Both the position numbers and the translations under genes were made by a program. From Metridium senile (lineage: Eukaryota; Cnidaria; Anthozoa; Actiniaria; Metridiidae), in NCBI GenBank assembly GCA_949775045.1, contig OX459105.1, forward strand, positions 5,180,556-5,244,555: a DNA stretch of 64,000 nucleotides, read 5' to 3'. Within the stretch, counting starts at the first letter, position 1; each line of letters starts with the position of its first letter. Shown in pieces: positions 1 through 11,270 of this stretch. The notes below the pieces were generated by a model. That model did no database searches and was not told the origin of the DNA. It worked only from the letters and a program-made list of their open reading frames with translations.

Positions 1-160
1 AGAGTGTTAAAAGCAGACAATATCATTTAAGCGATAAGTATCTTGTTTGAATCAGACTTGTTACAGTTTGTGACGTAATGTACAAATAAATTGAGTAGTT
101 CAGTACTTATTGCAAAGTTGTCATTATCATTTACTGTTTTGATAATTATTGTTAAATACC
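1..160. repeat. Duplicated flank A, first copy
   Basis: This stretch recurs almost base for base at 12423-12580; over about 135 bases I count one difference. In both places it leads directly into ATC-rich repetitive DNA, but here the array behind it is 4.4 kb long and there it is only a few hundred bases. No coding potential is visible. The copy may begin upstream of the window edge. It is either part of a dispersed element or one end of a segmental duplication; the sequence alone does not decide. Confidence 0.9.
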
Positions 161-3100
161 ATCGTTATCATCATCATTTTGATAATCATCGTTATATCGT
201 TATTGTCATCATCATCATTATGATAATCATCGTTATATCGTTATTGTCATCATCATCATTATGATAATCATCGTTATATCGTTATTGTCATCATCATCAT
301 TATGATAATCATCGTTATATCGTTATTGTCATCATCATTATAATAATCATCGTTATATCGTTATTGTCATCATCATCATTATGATAATCATCGTTATATC
401 GTTATTGTCATCATCATCATTATGATAATCATCGTTATATCGTTATTGTCATCATCATCATTATGATAATCATCGTTATATCGTTATTGTCATCATCATT
501 ATAATAATCATCGTTATATCGTTATTGTCATCATCATCATTATAATAATCATCGTTATATCGTTATTGTCATCATCATTATGATAATCATCGTTATATCG
601 TTATTGTCATCATCATCATTATGATAATCATCGTTATATCGTTATTGTCATCATCATCATTATGATAATCATCGTTATATCGTTATTGTCATCATCATCA
701 TTATGATAATCATCGTTATATCGTTATTGTCATCATCATTATAATAATCATCGTTATATCGTTATTGTCATCATCATCATTATAATAATCATCGTTATAT
801 CGTTATTGTCATCATCATTATGATAATCATCGTTATATCGTTATTGTCATCATCATCATTATGATAATCATCGTTATATCGTTATTGTCATCATCATTAT
901 GATAATCATCGTTATATCGTTATTGTCATGATCATCATTATGATAATCATCGTTATATCGTTATTGTCATCATCATCATTATGATAATCATCGTTATATC
1001 GTTATTGTCATCATCATCATTATGATAACCATCGTTATATCGTTATTGTCATCATCATCATTATGATAATCATCGTTATACCGTTATTGTCATCATCATC
1101 ATTATGAAAATCATCGTTATATCGTTATTGTCATCATCATCATTATGATAATCATCGTTATACCGTTATTGTCATCATCATCATTATGAAAATCATCGTT
1201 ATATCGTTATTGTCATCATCATCATTATGATAATCATCGTTATATCGTTATTGTCATCATCATCATTATGATAATCATCGTTATACCGTTATTGTCATCA
1301 TCATCATTATGATAATCATCGTTATACCGTTATTGCCATCATCATTATTATGATAATCATCGTTATTTCGTTATTGTCATTATCATCATTATAATAATCA
1401 TCGTTATATCGTTATTGTCATGATCATCATTATAATAATCATCGTTATATCATTATTGTCATCATCATTATAATAATCATCGTTATATCGTTATTGTCAT
1501 CATCATCATTATAATAATCATCGTTATATCGTTATTGTCATGATCATCATTATAATAATCATCGTTATATCATTATTGTCATCATCATTATAATAATCAT
1601 CGTTATATCGTTATTGTCATCATCATCATTATAATAATCATCGTTATATCGTTATTGTCATCATCATCATTATAATAATCATCGTTATATCATTATTGTC
1701 ATCATCATTATAATAATCATCGTTATATCGTTATTGTCATCATTATGATAATCATCGTTATATCATTATTGTCATCATCATTATAATAATCATCGTTATA
1801 TCGTTATTGTCATCATTATGATAATCATCGTTATATCATTATTGTCATCATCATTATAATAATCATCGTTATATCGTTATTGTCATCATCATCATTATGA
1901 TAATCATCGTTATATCGTTATTGTCATCATCATCATTATGATAATCATCGTTATATCGTTATTGTCATGATCATCATTATAATAATCATCGTTATATCGT
2001 TATTGTCATCATCTTTATGATAATCATCGTTATATCGTTATTGTCATCATCATCATTATAATAATCATCGTTATATCGTTATTGTCATCATCATCATTAT
2101 AATAATCATCGTTATATCGTTATTGTCATCATCATCATTATAATAATCATCGTTATATCGTTATTGTCATCATCATCATTATAATAATCATCGTTATATC
2201 GTTATTGTCATCATCATCATTATAATAATCATCGTTATATCGTTATTGTCATCATCATCATTATAATAATCATCGTTATATCGTTATTGTCATCATCATC
2301 ATTATGATAATCATCGTTATATCGTTATTGTCATCATCATCATTATAATAATCATCGTTATATCGTTATTGTCATCATCATCATTATAATAATCATCGTT
2401 ATATCGTTATTGTCATCATCATCATTATGATAATCATCGTTATATCGTTATTGCCATCATCATCATTATAATAATCATCGTTATATCGTTATTGTCATCA
2501 TCATCATTATAATAATCATCGTTATATCGTTATTGTCATCATCATCATTATGATAATCATCGTTATACCGTTATTGTCATCATCATCATTATGAAAATCA
2601 TCGTTATATCGTTATTGTCATCATCATCATTATGATAATCATCGTTATATCGTTATCGTCATCATCATCATTATGATAATCATCGTTATACCGTTATTGT
2701 CATCATCATCATTATGATAATCATCGTTATACCGTTATTGTCATCATCATTATTATGATAATCATCGTTATTTCGTTATTGTCATTATCATCATTATAAT
2801 AATCATCGTTATATCGTTATTGTCATCATCATCATTATAATAATCATCGTTATATCATTATTGTCATCATCATTATAATAATCATCGTTATATCGTTATT
2901 GTCATCATCATCATTATGATAATCATCGTTATATCGTTATTGTCATGATCATCATTATAATAATCATCGTTATATCGTTATTGTCATCATCATCATTATA
3001 ATAATCATCGTTATATCGTTATTGTCATCATCATCATTATGATAATCATCGTTATATCGTTATTGCCATCATCATCATTATAATAATCATCGTTATATCG

Positions 3101-4545
3101 TTATTGTCATCATCATCATTATAATGATCATCGTTATATCGTTATTGTCATCATCATCATTATGATAATCATCGTTATACCGTTATTGTCATCATCATCA
3201 TTATGAAAATCATCGTTATATCGTTATTGTCATCATCATCATTATGATAATCATCGTTATATCGTTATTGTCATCATCATCATTATGATAATCATCGTTA
3301 TACCGTTATTGTCATCATCATCATTATGATAATCATCGTTATACCGTTATTGTCATCATCATTATTATGATAATCATCGTTATTTCGTTATTGTCATTAT
3401 CATCATTATAATAATCATCGTTATAGCGTTATTGTCATCATCATCATTATAATAATCATCGTTATATCATTATTGTCATCATCATTATAATAATCATCGT
3501 TATATCGTTATTGTCATCATCATCATTATAATAATCATCGTTATATCGTTATTGTCATCATCATCATTATAATAATCATCGTTATATCATTATTGTCATC
3601 ATCATTATAATAATCATCGTTATATCGTTATTGTCATCATTATGATAATCATCGTTATATCATTATTGTCATCATCATTATAATAATCATCGTTATATCG
3701 TTATTGTCATCATCATCATTATGATAATCATCGTTATATCGTTATTGTCATCATCATCATTATAATAATCATCGTTATATCGTTATTGTCGTCATCATCA
3801 TTATGATAATCATCGTTATATCGTTATTGTCATCATCATCATTATGATAATCATCGTTATATCGTTATTGTCATCATCATTATAATAATCATCGTTATAT
3901 CGTTATTGTCATCATCATTATAATAATCATCGTTATATCGTTATTGTCATCATCATCATTATGATAATCATCGTTATATCGTTATTGTCATCATCATCAT
4001 TATGATAATCATCGTTATATCGTTATTGTCATCATCATCATTATAATAATCATCGTTATATCGTTATTGTCATCATCATCATTATGATAATCATCGTTAT
4101 ATCGTTATTGTCATCATCATCATTATAATAATCATCGTTATATCGTTATTGTCGTCATCATCATTATGATAATCATCGTTATATCGTTATTGTCATCATC
4201 ATCATTATGATAATCATCGTTATATCGTTATTGTCATCATCATTATAATAATCATCGTTATATCGTTATTGTCATCATCATCATTATGATAATCATCGTT
4301 ATATCGTTATTGTCATCATCATCATTATGATAATCATCGTTATATCGTTATTGTCATCATCATTATAATAATCATCGTTATATCGTTATTGTCATCATCA
4401 TTAAAATAATCATCGTTATATCGTTATTGTCATCATCATCATTATGATAATCATCGTTATATCGTTATTGTCATCATCATCATTATGATCATTCTTGTCA
4501 TCATCTTTATGATAATCATTCTTGTCATCATTATCAATCATTAAA
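161..4545. repeat. 41-bp minisatellite, about 108 copies
   Basis: A tandem array with a 41-base period runs almost without interruption. The unit contains CATCGTTATATCGTTATTG followed by a variable run of CATCAT triplets and TTATRATAAT. Losing one CAT triplet gives frequent 38-base units. Variants (GTTATACCG, TATGAAAATC, TATTTCG, CATGATCATC) recur in a set order: for example the TATTTCG variant is at 1365, 2770 and 3382, the last two 612 bases (about 15 units) apart. So blocks of units were duplicated, not just single units. The last copies decay into CTTGTCATCAT between 4480 and 4545. No start-to-stop reading frame of note exists inside it. Confidence 0.97.
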
Positions 4546-4679
4546 GTTATTGTAGATATATATTGTAGATAGTTAGGCGCGACGGCGTTGACTAGTTCAG
4601 CCTGTACAGCGGTACATATTTGTAGCGTACGATCGTTCAAGAGATCGCTAAACCGAGTAAACAAGAGGGCAACTGATCC

Positions 4680-4796
4680 TACATCCCAAGAGGGGTGGAG
4701 GACTCTGTTTGTCCAAATGGTAGGGGTGATATGCGCTCTTTTAAAAGGGTTGAAAATATTCCCTGTGCATACCTTGAATTTTGGAGTAACATGCAA
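4680..4796 (+). mobile_element. Diverged end of the CCCGGGGG-family inverted-repeat element
   Basis: The run GTCCAAATGGTAGGGGTGAT followed by TTTTAAAAGGGTTGAAAATA matches, with decay, the left half of the better copy at 47959-48204. The opposite end is missing and the G-rich terminus is eroded. It is a fossil fragment with no coding content. Confidence 0.65.
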
Positions 4797-4837
4797 AACT
4801 TGTAACTGTATATTGTACGTAGTAGTAAATGTTTGAA

Positions 4838-4920
4838 CGTACTGTATATTTGTAGTTTATAAACATCAATTCTTATTAATGCTAGTAGTTTTATATCACG
4901 TGATACCTGGGGACCTCACG
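4838..4920 (+). repeat. Duplicated segment B, first copy
   Basis: About 80 bases including GCTAGTAGTTTTATATCACG and TGATACC recur at 11958-12041 with a few substitutions and a small indel. Together with flank A (1-160 and 12423-12580) this ties the start of the window to the 12-kb region. In the second place B comes about 380 bases before A; here B follows the minisatellite. Confidence 0.85.
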
Positions 4921-4929
4921 CTGCCGCAT

Positions 4930-5162
4930 CTGACAATACGAGATTGAGAGAGTACGAGATTGAGAGTACGAGATTGAGTACGAGTACAAGTTTTAAAATT
5001 GGCCTTGTGTGTATTGCTGATACTGAATTACATTCCACTTCTTGTTTTTATATATTTGGTGTCTCAATCTATACACAAGGCTATAATTCACTATCAACAA
5101 CATACAGAAGGCCAATTTAAAAACTTGTACTCGTACTCAATCTCGTACTCGTTGTCAAATCT
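4930..5162. mobile_element. Foldback (hairpin) element
   Basis: The left arm (4930-5006, with repeated TACGAGATTGAGAG phrases and ending TTGGCCTT) is the reverse complement of the right arm (5108-5162, starting AAGGCC, with ACTCGTACTCAATCTCGTAC). A loop of about 100 bases separates them. The left arm carries extra internal copies of the GAGATTGAGAGTAC phrase. There is no open frame of meaning. This is the form of a MITE or foldback insertion; I cannot see a clear target-site duplication. Confidence 0.8.
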
Positions 5163-5164
5163 GA

Positions 5165-5395
5165 AGTTCCGCGGGTCGCGGGCGGGTAAAAAGTGAGCGT
5201 GTGGATTAAAAAAACAAACAAGCGGATTAGCGTTAAAAGTGCGTAAATGGGTAAAAGGTGCGGCTTCACGTGAAACATGTGGATGTGCGTTTAAATTTCG
5301 CGTGTGAATAAAAAGTGCGCTTGTCGGTAAAAGGTGCGAATTCACATAAAAAACGCGCGTGTGGATCTGAAAAGGTAAAAAGGTGTAGGTAAAAT
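5165..5395. repeat. Imperfect short-phrase repeats rich in GTAAAAGGTGCG
   Basis: Phrases such as GTAAAAGGTGCG, GTGTGGATTAAAAA and AAAAGTGCG recur irregularly about every 30-40 bases. The order is too degraded for a clean period. The stretch starts at the edge of the foldback element and has no convincing reading frame. Confidence 0.5.
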
Positions 5396-6238
5396 AATGA
5401 AAAAGAAAGAAAATATTGATAGTTATGTATTTACTGATTTGCGGAGAAAAATATCAAGTAAATCTGTTTTAACCAGGACATCGTCCATATCGTACATTGA
5501 TATGACAAGTTCACTCTTACATAAATACCATCTAAAAAAAACATTAACTAACAAGATTTTCAAGTAAATGCAAAGTTTTATTATCTGCATGTTTATCGTT
5601 TTTTGTATGTTTTAGACTGTGTTTAATTGCATTAACTCCAATTTCTAGGCGACTAATGCCTAGAAGCACATACCATCGCATCGGCGACAGGCGAAATCTT
5701 GTGTTCTATGCGTTCTAAGTTGTCGAAGTAAAGTTATATTATCACAATCTATAAATGAAAAAACTTTTCCAACATCTATGATACTCTAGTATTCTTTGTT
5801 TATGATGGAAAACTTCGTTTATCGTATAACTATATAACAAACAAGTGGTGTACGATGAATTGGTTTGTTTAACAATAAAATATCTAATGAATTTGAACAC
5901 GAGAAGATAAATTCCATTTCTCAAAGAGTCCATGTATTATTCTGTTTATTACCAACAAAAAAAAGTATATTTTCACATGTAAAATTATTGTATTTTTACA
6001 TGAGTTCAAATACGACATTTCGCAGTGACAGAAATCCCTGTAATCCACTGTTATAATATATAATAAACTAAAATAATTAATATGTGTATAGTGTTAATAA
6101 TAACATATAATACTATTTTTAGGTAATTTTCTCTATTAGTTCATCATATAAACATGTCAATGATATATTGTATATATGGATGTATGAGTCTATATACTTT
6201 CGGTAAAGTGCTTGATACATTTACATGCAAAGCGTAAC
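5396..6238. other. No gene or clear repeat seen
   Basis: AT-rich sequence with only short, featureless open frames on either strand. No domain, splice-site pattern or inverted repeat was recognised. Confidence 0.6.
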
Positions 6239-6403
6239 TGTAAATTATGTATTGATCAAAGCTAGACATCACTTTAGCTGTTACTTAGTGTTTCACGCTT
6301 GTGCAATCATCAGAGACACTTTAATTACATTCTGTTTCATGATCGCGTCAGCGTGAACTCTAAATGATAGCTAAAGTGATGTGTTGTCTGTCTATAATTT
6401 ACA
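6239..6403. mobile_element. Foldback MITE-like element, about 165 bp
   Basis: The ends TGTAAATTAT (6239) and ATAATTTACA (6394-6403) are complementary. Inside them AGACATCACTTTAGCT pairs with AGCTAAAGTGATGTGTTGTCT, and TTTCACGCT pairs with AGCGTGAA. The whole unit can fold into one imperfect hairpin with a loop of about 40 bases. It has no coding capacity, as expected for a non-autonomous element. Confidence 0.8.
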
Positions 6404-8085
6404 ATCATTGATATATTATATATATTGTCGTGTCGCTAGTAGAATATTTTCATCGTTCATTGATAAAATATAGGAAAATAGACTTGTTAAGAGATGAGAA
6501 AGATGTATTTAATGAGAAATGGTTGCCTAAAAATATTCATCACAGTTCTATAACTCATACTCTGATTTGAAATTCATTACCTATCTCCTGACTATCGCAC
6601 AATTTATATATCCTTAAGTTTCTTGGCGTCTTAGAGAATCGAACTCGCTCAATTGGAAACTTGTATGTCTATACACTAACTTTTGTAATAGATAGATATA
6701 TAGACTTTATTGCTTTTTGAGGCTTATTAACAGTTTACAATATAATTTTTGTTTTAAAGTACATAAATAGATAGATATAAATACATAACAAGATATAAAA
6801 TGTAATAGCACTTCTTATACCAAAGGTTTGATATTTAATAAATACTTCTCAATGTTATTATTGCTTTGTGTGTACACAGTTAATGTCATTAACATCTGAT
6901 TAAAAGTAAAAGAAATGTCACGTGACTCTACATATGTTCGCTCTATATGCTCGATGCTAGCATTCATCGGAAAACATTTCTCCGTGATTGTGAACATTTG
7001 ATATTTCCAAGTAGAAACCCGCTTTTAAAAACAATTAAACATCCAGAGAAGCCTTTAACAGCACAATATGATTATATATACTCAGACGACTTATAACCGG
7101 CGACAAAATAATATATATCATTCAAAGAGTTCTCGAGGCTCTACTGTCCGCTCGATTTTGAGTGAGTCTTATAAGAGAATGACCGAGAGATTACAGCGAT
7201 AACAATCAGAAATCTTGAAAAGTACGGTGGTTTTATTCCACGCATAGTCATGTATTACACATCAAAATGTCCGTAAAAGAATGGTGTTTTCGAATCCATG
7301 GCTATGTTTTTGAAAGGGTTTGTTTAATTTTAAATATAGCCCATATTGTAACTTGACATGAGAATAGCACAATCTCTCTTGTAAAAGTGATTATGTCTAC
7401 CATTTTGACTGGGCGCATTGAAGCGTGACGTATAGCGGGTTTATAGCTGACCAAATGTTGACACGTCTTTTCCGATGTATGTTAACATAGATTTCAAAAT
7501 ATTGATTCCATGTTCACTGTTACTCATTGTACAGTTAATTACACATTTTGTTGTTGTGTTAATCTCTATTTTACGTGGACAACGTTTATGAAATTGACTA
7601 TATATACATCTAATTTGGAGTCTTTTTCGTCGTTTACATCTAGCGTTGCTATATTAGGACCCGGTCTCTTTTATCTGTGAGGGGGGTTACTTTCAGAAGC
7701 ATTATTGTTTTGGGGGGTTTAATTACTGAAAATTACTGAGAAATTTGCATGGAGATCACCTTCAAAGTTTTGACCATTACCACTGAAGTAAGTAAAAAAT
7801 ATAATTCAAAAACTCAATCTATGCTAATTACTAATTTGAGTGTACTTTTTTTCATTGTAAAAGATCATGATAGTTGTAATTAACGTCGACACTTTTTTCA
7901 TTTTTGTTTACTTATCAGCGTTGAGGGGGGTCATAATTAAATTATTTTGTGTATGTGGGAGGTCATATTGGGAAATTCGCTAAACGTAAAAATAAAGTCT
8001 CTCACCCTCCCCTATATTATAAACGACCTGCTCCTTACATTTAGCGTCAAGTTGTATTACATTTACGATTAGTTTTACATTAGAG
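6404..8085. other. Intergenic AT-rich DNA upstream of the TRIM-NHL gene
   Basis: Open frames are short and have no recognisable composition. Two GGGGGG-containing patches (near 7680 and 7925) have a slightly different base make-up but no matching inverted arm that I could find. No exon of the downstream gene was recognised here, although a non-coding 5' exon could not be excluded. Confidence 0.5.
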
Positions 8086-8225
8086 CAGATTTCATATGAC
8101 AATGAAACGCTCACGGAATAAACACGGTCAAGGTACGGTAAGTTTCATCAAAGTTCTAGAAACATCACGGTCGCGGCAAGGCACGCACACGGCACTGAAC
8201 TTTTCACAGTCATACTAAATCTGCT
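8086..8225. mobile_element. Short inverted-repeat element, about 140 bp
   Basis: AGCAGATTTCATATGAC (8086-8102) is mirrored by GTCATACTAAATCTGCT (8209-8225) with two mismatches. The interior is GC-richer than its surroundings, with CACGGTC/CACGG phrases. It lies about 265 bases upstream of the TRIM-NHL start codon, so if inserted recently it could affect that promoter. Classification beyond 'terminal inverted repeat' is not possible. Confidence 0.65.
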
Positions 8226-8490
8226 CGATTGCATTTAGCGGTGATCGGTACAATCATGCAGGGAATTTTTACCTGGATATATTTACACAGTAAGGGATAT
8301 TTCTAGATAATATATATGTTTGTAATTACCAGTGGTTACGATTCAACAGTTTTGTTTTCACAAGGTTCAGATGTTTGAAATAGTCTTTCCTTTTATGCTG
8401 TCATGGTTTCTATGGTGATAACTATTCAGCCGTTTCTTCTCATAACCTCGTCGAGTGAACAGGAATAACATTCTATCAGTCTAACCCACA

Positions 8491-10362
8491 ATGGCCGAAT
8501 ACAATGATTTTACTGAAGAGCTGGAGAAGATAGTAACCTGTGTCATTTGTAATGACATATTAACTGAACCAAAGACACTGCCTTGCCTACATACTTTCTG
8601 CTTTGCATGTATTCAAAGCTGGAACCAAGCGTGTAAAAAGGAGAGAAAGCCATTCAAGTGCCCTTCTTGTAGAGCGAAGATTACTGTACAAGAAGGCAAT
8701 GTTGTCAACCTACCAACTTCATTTGAACATAACTCCTTGGTACAGTTATACAACTCCATCAAAAACAAGACTAGCGATCAGCAGCAGTTACAGCAATGTT
8801 TTGGTTGTTCTAAACACCGCGTTATAGTTGTATTTTGTTTCCAATGTGAAGGATTTCTTTGTAGTGATTGTGTGAACATACACAAGACCATCAGTCCATT
8901 GAAAGAGACCCACGAAGCAACGCCGTTGAACAAATTAAGGAAAGAAAATATGAACAGTTATATCGATCACAAGTCGCTTTGTCAAGAGAAATACCACGAG
9001 AATACTCGCCTCGAATATTACTGTCAAACATGCAAGAAATGTATTTGCCAGAAATGTGCTGCAACAGCACATAGTACTCACAACAAGGTCAGCATGGAAG
9101 AAGCTGCTGAACGTGCTAAGGAACTGATCAGAAATGAGAAAGATCGACTGAATGAAGTGGTTAAAATGTACAAGAAAGAACTGGAACTGTCTGATGAAAA
9201 TAGAGACAGGATTAAGAACGAAGTAGATGTAGCTAAAGCGAAATTACGTAGTGACACCCAAGCTCGAATGAAGATTTTACAAGATAAAGAAAACGCAATA
9301 ATTGCGAGCTTGAACGACTTCTTTGCTGACCAGACAACAGCGAATGATGTAGAGAAAAGTGAAATTGACGCGAGCATTCAACAGGCTCTGCAATTACGGA
9401 ATCAGTGTCAAGAAATAGATGACTACAATTTAAAGCAGTTTATATTGGAAGGGCATGAAAAGCTAGAGGAAGTTTGTAAAACTACTGTCAAAGGAGAATG
9501 CATCCTTTCCATGAAACCAGTTAAGCGCAACTCAAGCGTTCGTTTTATTGTAAACCAGGAATCTATTGAAAGTCTGAAAGACGTCCAATTTGGCAAAGTC
9601 GTTCAAAGCGTGACAGACCCGTCACGAACTTCAATTGAGTCTGTAAGTCACGCCAGATGTGGATTTAGTAACCAGCTCTATATCGTCACAAAGGATACAG
9701 AAGGAAATGTATGCTATACCAATAAAGGCTCGATTGATGTACAAATCCAAGATATTGACGGCATCTATGTACAAACAGAACTCTCTGAAACTCAAACTGG
9801 AAAGTACACCTTTAAATATAAAGCACTCAAGCCATCACCGTACAAAGTTGTGGTGAGTATTGGAGGAAAGCCAATCAGCAACTCACCACAGATCGTTGAG
9901 ACAATTGATGTTAAAGCAGAGATGAAGCCAGTCAGGGTTTTTGAGTCAGCAAGAGTAGAAGATGCCGAAGCACTAGCTGTGAGTGATAGGGGCGATATAG
10001 CTGTTGTTGATAATAATGGTGATAGCAGTCGCGTTGTATTATTCAGTACTGGTGGAGATTATTTGAGAGAGTTTGGTGGTGAAGGAGCAGGAGAGAGTCT
10101 ACTGAGTGATCCACTGGGACTATCCTTCAATGCCGACCGACTTCTCGTCAGTGATAATCAAGGTGGTTATGGCTGTATAAAGGAATTCGATATCCATGGT
10201 AACTACAATAGAACAATTTTTAAACAGAAAGGAATGCGATTTACAAGAATGTGTACAACAGAGCAAAGCATTGCATGTTTGGCTTATAGTAACGATAGTA
10301 AAGAAAGATATATAAAGTTGTTTTCTAAACAATCAGGTGAACTCCTTCAAGATATCAAATAA
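8491..10362 (+). CDS. TRIM-NHL protein (TRIM2/3/71-like), cut short by an in-frame TAA
   Basis: The product has the full tripartite-motif order. A C3HC4 RING uses C17, C20, C32, H34, C37, C40, C57 and C60. B-box 1 spans about residues 103-141. B-box 2 uses C164, H169, C178, C181, C186, C189, H194 and H197. A charged coiled coil covers about 200-330, and a filamin-type Ig domain about 385-470 (GGKPISNSP near its end). The first NHL propeller blades start near 485. Proteins of this plan are RING E3 ubiquitin ligases, many of which bind RNA through the propeller. The start at 8491 has a good context (CACAATGG) and an in-frame TAA sits at 8482-8484, so it is the only sensible one. The frame stops after residue 623, yet the same frame continues with 126 more NHL residues, so the expected product of about 750 residues is truncated mid-propeller. 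The gene is a single exon. The vertebrate orthology group cannot be assigned from domain order alone. Confidence 0.93.
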   Translation: MAEYNDFTEELEKIVTCVICNDILTEPKTLPCLHTFCFACIQSWNQACKKERKPFKCPSCRAKITVQEGNVVNLPTSFEHNSLVQLYNSIKNKTSDQQQLQQCFGCSKHRVIVVFCFQCEGFLCSDCVNIHKTISPLKETHEATPLNKLRKENMNSYIDHKSLCQEKYHENTRLEYYCQTCKKCICQKCAATAHSTHNKVSMEEAAERAKELIRNEKDRLNEVVKMYKKELELSDENRDRIKNEVDVAKAKLRSDTQARMKILQDKENAIIASLNDFFADQTTANDVEKSEIDASIQQALQLRNQCQEIDDYNLKQFILEGHEKLEEVCKTTVKGECILSMKPVKRNSSVRFIVNQESIESLKDVQFGKVVQSVTDPSRTSIESVSHARCGFSNQLYIVTKDTEGNVCYTNKGSIDVQIQDIDGIYVQTELSETQTGKYTFKYKALKPSPYKVVVSIGGKPISNSPQIVETIDVKAEMKPVRVFESARVEDAEALAVSDRGDIAVVDNNGDSSRVVLFSTGGDYLREFGGEGAGESLLSDPLGLSFNADRLLVSDNQGGYGCIKEFDIHGNYNRTIFKQKGMRFTRMCTTEQSIACLAYSNDSKERYIKLFSKQSGELLQDIK

Positions 10363-10363
10363 A
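10358..10363 (+). promoter_or_regulatory. AATAAA hexamer overlapping the in-frame stop
   Basis: The bases around the premature TAA spell AATAAA, the canonical animal poly(A) signal. Whether it is used is unknown; if it were, a transcript ending just beyond it would encode only the 623-residue form. The hexamer may also be chance in AT-rich DNA. Confidence 0.35.
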
Positions 10364-10743
10364 ATATTTGTGATGTTGGGTTCCCTGTGGATCTCGCTTA
10401 TGATAACAATAAGTACTTTGTATGTTTTTTTGGGAGTAACAGTATCTATGTTTTTGAAGAAAATGGTGGTTTCCTGTACACCTTTGGAGAGAAAGGTTAC
10501 AGAAAGGGTCAATTTGATGATCCATGTGGACTTGCTATGTTTGGTGCAGACATGCTTCTTGTCTGTGATGCTGATAACCACCGCGTACAATTTTTGAATC
10601 AAAATGGTCAGTTCATCGGGTGCTTTGGTAGCCGTGTTTCAGGTCTTGGTCAAATGAATTACCCTGTTGATGTTGTTGCTACACTAGATGGTCAAGTCTT
10701 TGTACTGGAATATCATGGTCAACGTGTGCAGTTGTTTAGATGA
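10363..10743 (+). pseudogene. C-terminal NHL half of the TRIM-NHL gene, downstream of the stop
   Basis: Directly after the TAA at 10360-10362, and in the same frame, the sequence encodes 126 residues of clear NHL propeller. Typical repeat phrases are present (GQFDDPCGLA, LVCDADNHRVQF, GQFIGCFGS, YPVDVVA), and it ends in a natural-looking TGA at 10741. There is no frameshift: 10387 lies exactly 632 codons from the start of the gene. The reading is one intact NHL domain interrupted by one nonsense codon. Three explanations fit: an inactivating mutation or allele, stop-codon readthrough, or a base-call error. No start codon is needed or likely here, so it should not be taken as a separate gene. 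Confidence 0.85.
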
Positions 10744-10748
10744 GATCC

Positions 10749-10754
10749 AATAAA
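10749..10754 (+). promoter_or_regulatory. Likely poly(A) signal of the TRIM-NHL gene
   Basis: AATAAA lies five bases after the TGA that ends the full NHL frame, followed by a GT-rich stretch (TTGTTTGTTTTC). The position fits a very short 3' UTR, and suggests that the original gene ended at 10743. Confidence 0.55.
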
Positions 10755-11090
10755 CATTGTTTGTTTTCAAGTTAGATGATTGACTTGATAACATTGATTG
10801 ATATAATCAATAACTGAATTACTGACTGACTTATTATTCAACTCTTATCATATCAATTTTATAGTAGAGAAATACAATGTTTTTCTAATTAGCCTTTTTT
10901 AAGTATACGATAGACCCATTTAGTTCTGTATGCAAATTGTACATTTCAGGCCACATGGCATTCCCCTGAGAGTTGTACTTTTATGTCAAGTATTAAAATA
11001 TTTATACATAACAAATGATTAACTCCGACGGGAATGGGCACGTGGTTTGAAATGGGAAAATAAACATTGAAGCTGAATGGGTCTATTGAC
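10755..11090. other. 3' flank, nothing recognised
   Basis: AT-rich sequence between the end of the TRIM-NHL gene and the next hairpin element. No repeat family or reading frame was recognised. Confidence 0.5.
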
Positions 11091-11270
11091 ATTTGTAACA
11101 ACGTAAAAAATGATACTTAACTTTACTCCGGCGAAGGGCTAAAGCTCGAAAAGTCAGTAAAATAAAGTATCATTTTTTACGGTGTTACAAATTTCATTTT
11201 ATTAATTATTGAATATATATTAAACACCGACGCAGCTTATACTGGTTTACTAGCTAGTTTCGATTTATTT
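11091..11270 (+). mobile_element. Hairpin element of the CGAAGGGCTAAAGCTCGAAA family, with module tail
   Basis: The bases 11091-11192 form a near-perfect palindrome: ATTTGTAACA pairs with TGTTACAAAT, GTAAAAAATGATACTTA with its complement, and the tip is CGAAGGGCTAAAGCTCGAAA (11132-11151). The tail to 11270 contains AACACCGACGCAGC and GTTTACTAGCTAGTTTC, a module found again in arrays and other copies. Relatives lie at 23715, 27288, 52694 (reversed), 58440 (reversed) and 60540. It has no coding capacity. Confidence 0.85.

Noticed and set aside
161..4545. CRISPR-like regular spacing (also 12966-15080 and 30170-33412)
   Set aside because: The units are contiguous tandem repeats with no unique spacers, and the genome is eukaryotic.
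10387..10743. A separate small NHL gene starting at 10387
   Set aside because: It is in the same frame as the upstream TRIM gene, begins only with GTG, and contains just the missing propeller blades, so it is the rest of that gene.
11122..11161. Hammerhead ribozyme in the hairpin-family tip (CNGACGA...GAAAC...GTC)
   Set aside because: The parts resemble a minimal hammerhead core, but copies here have C instead of the required U after the first C (or lose the G of GA), and an extra A separates the core from the small GGGC/GCTC stem. A plain hairpin explains the sequence better. A ribozyme covariance-model search of all copies would settle it.
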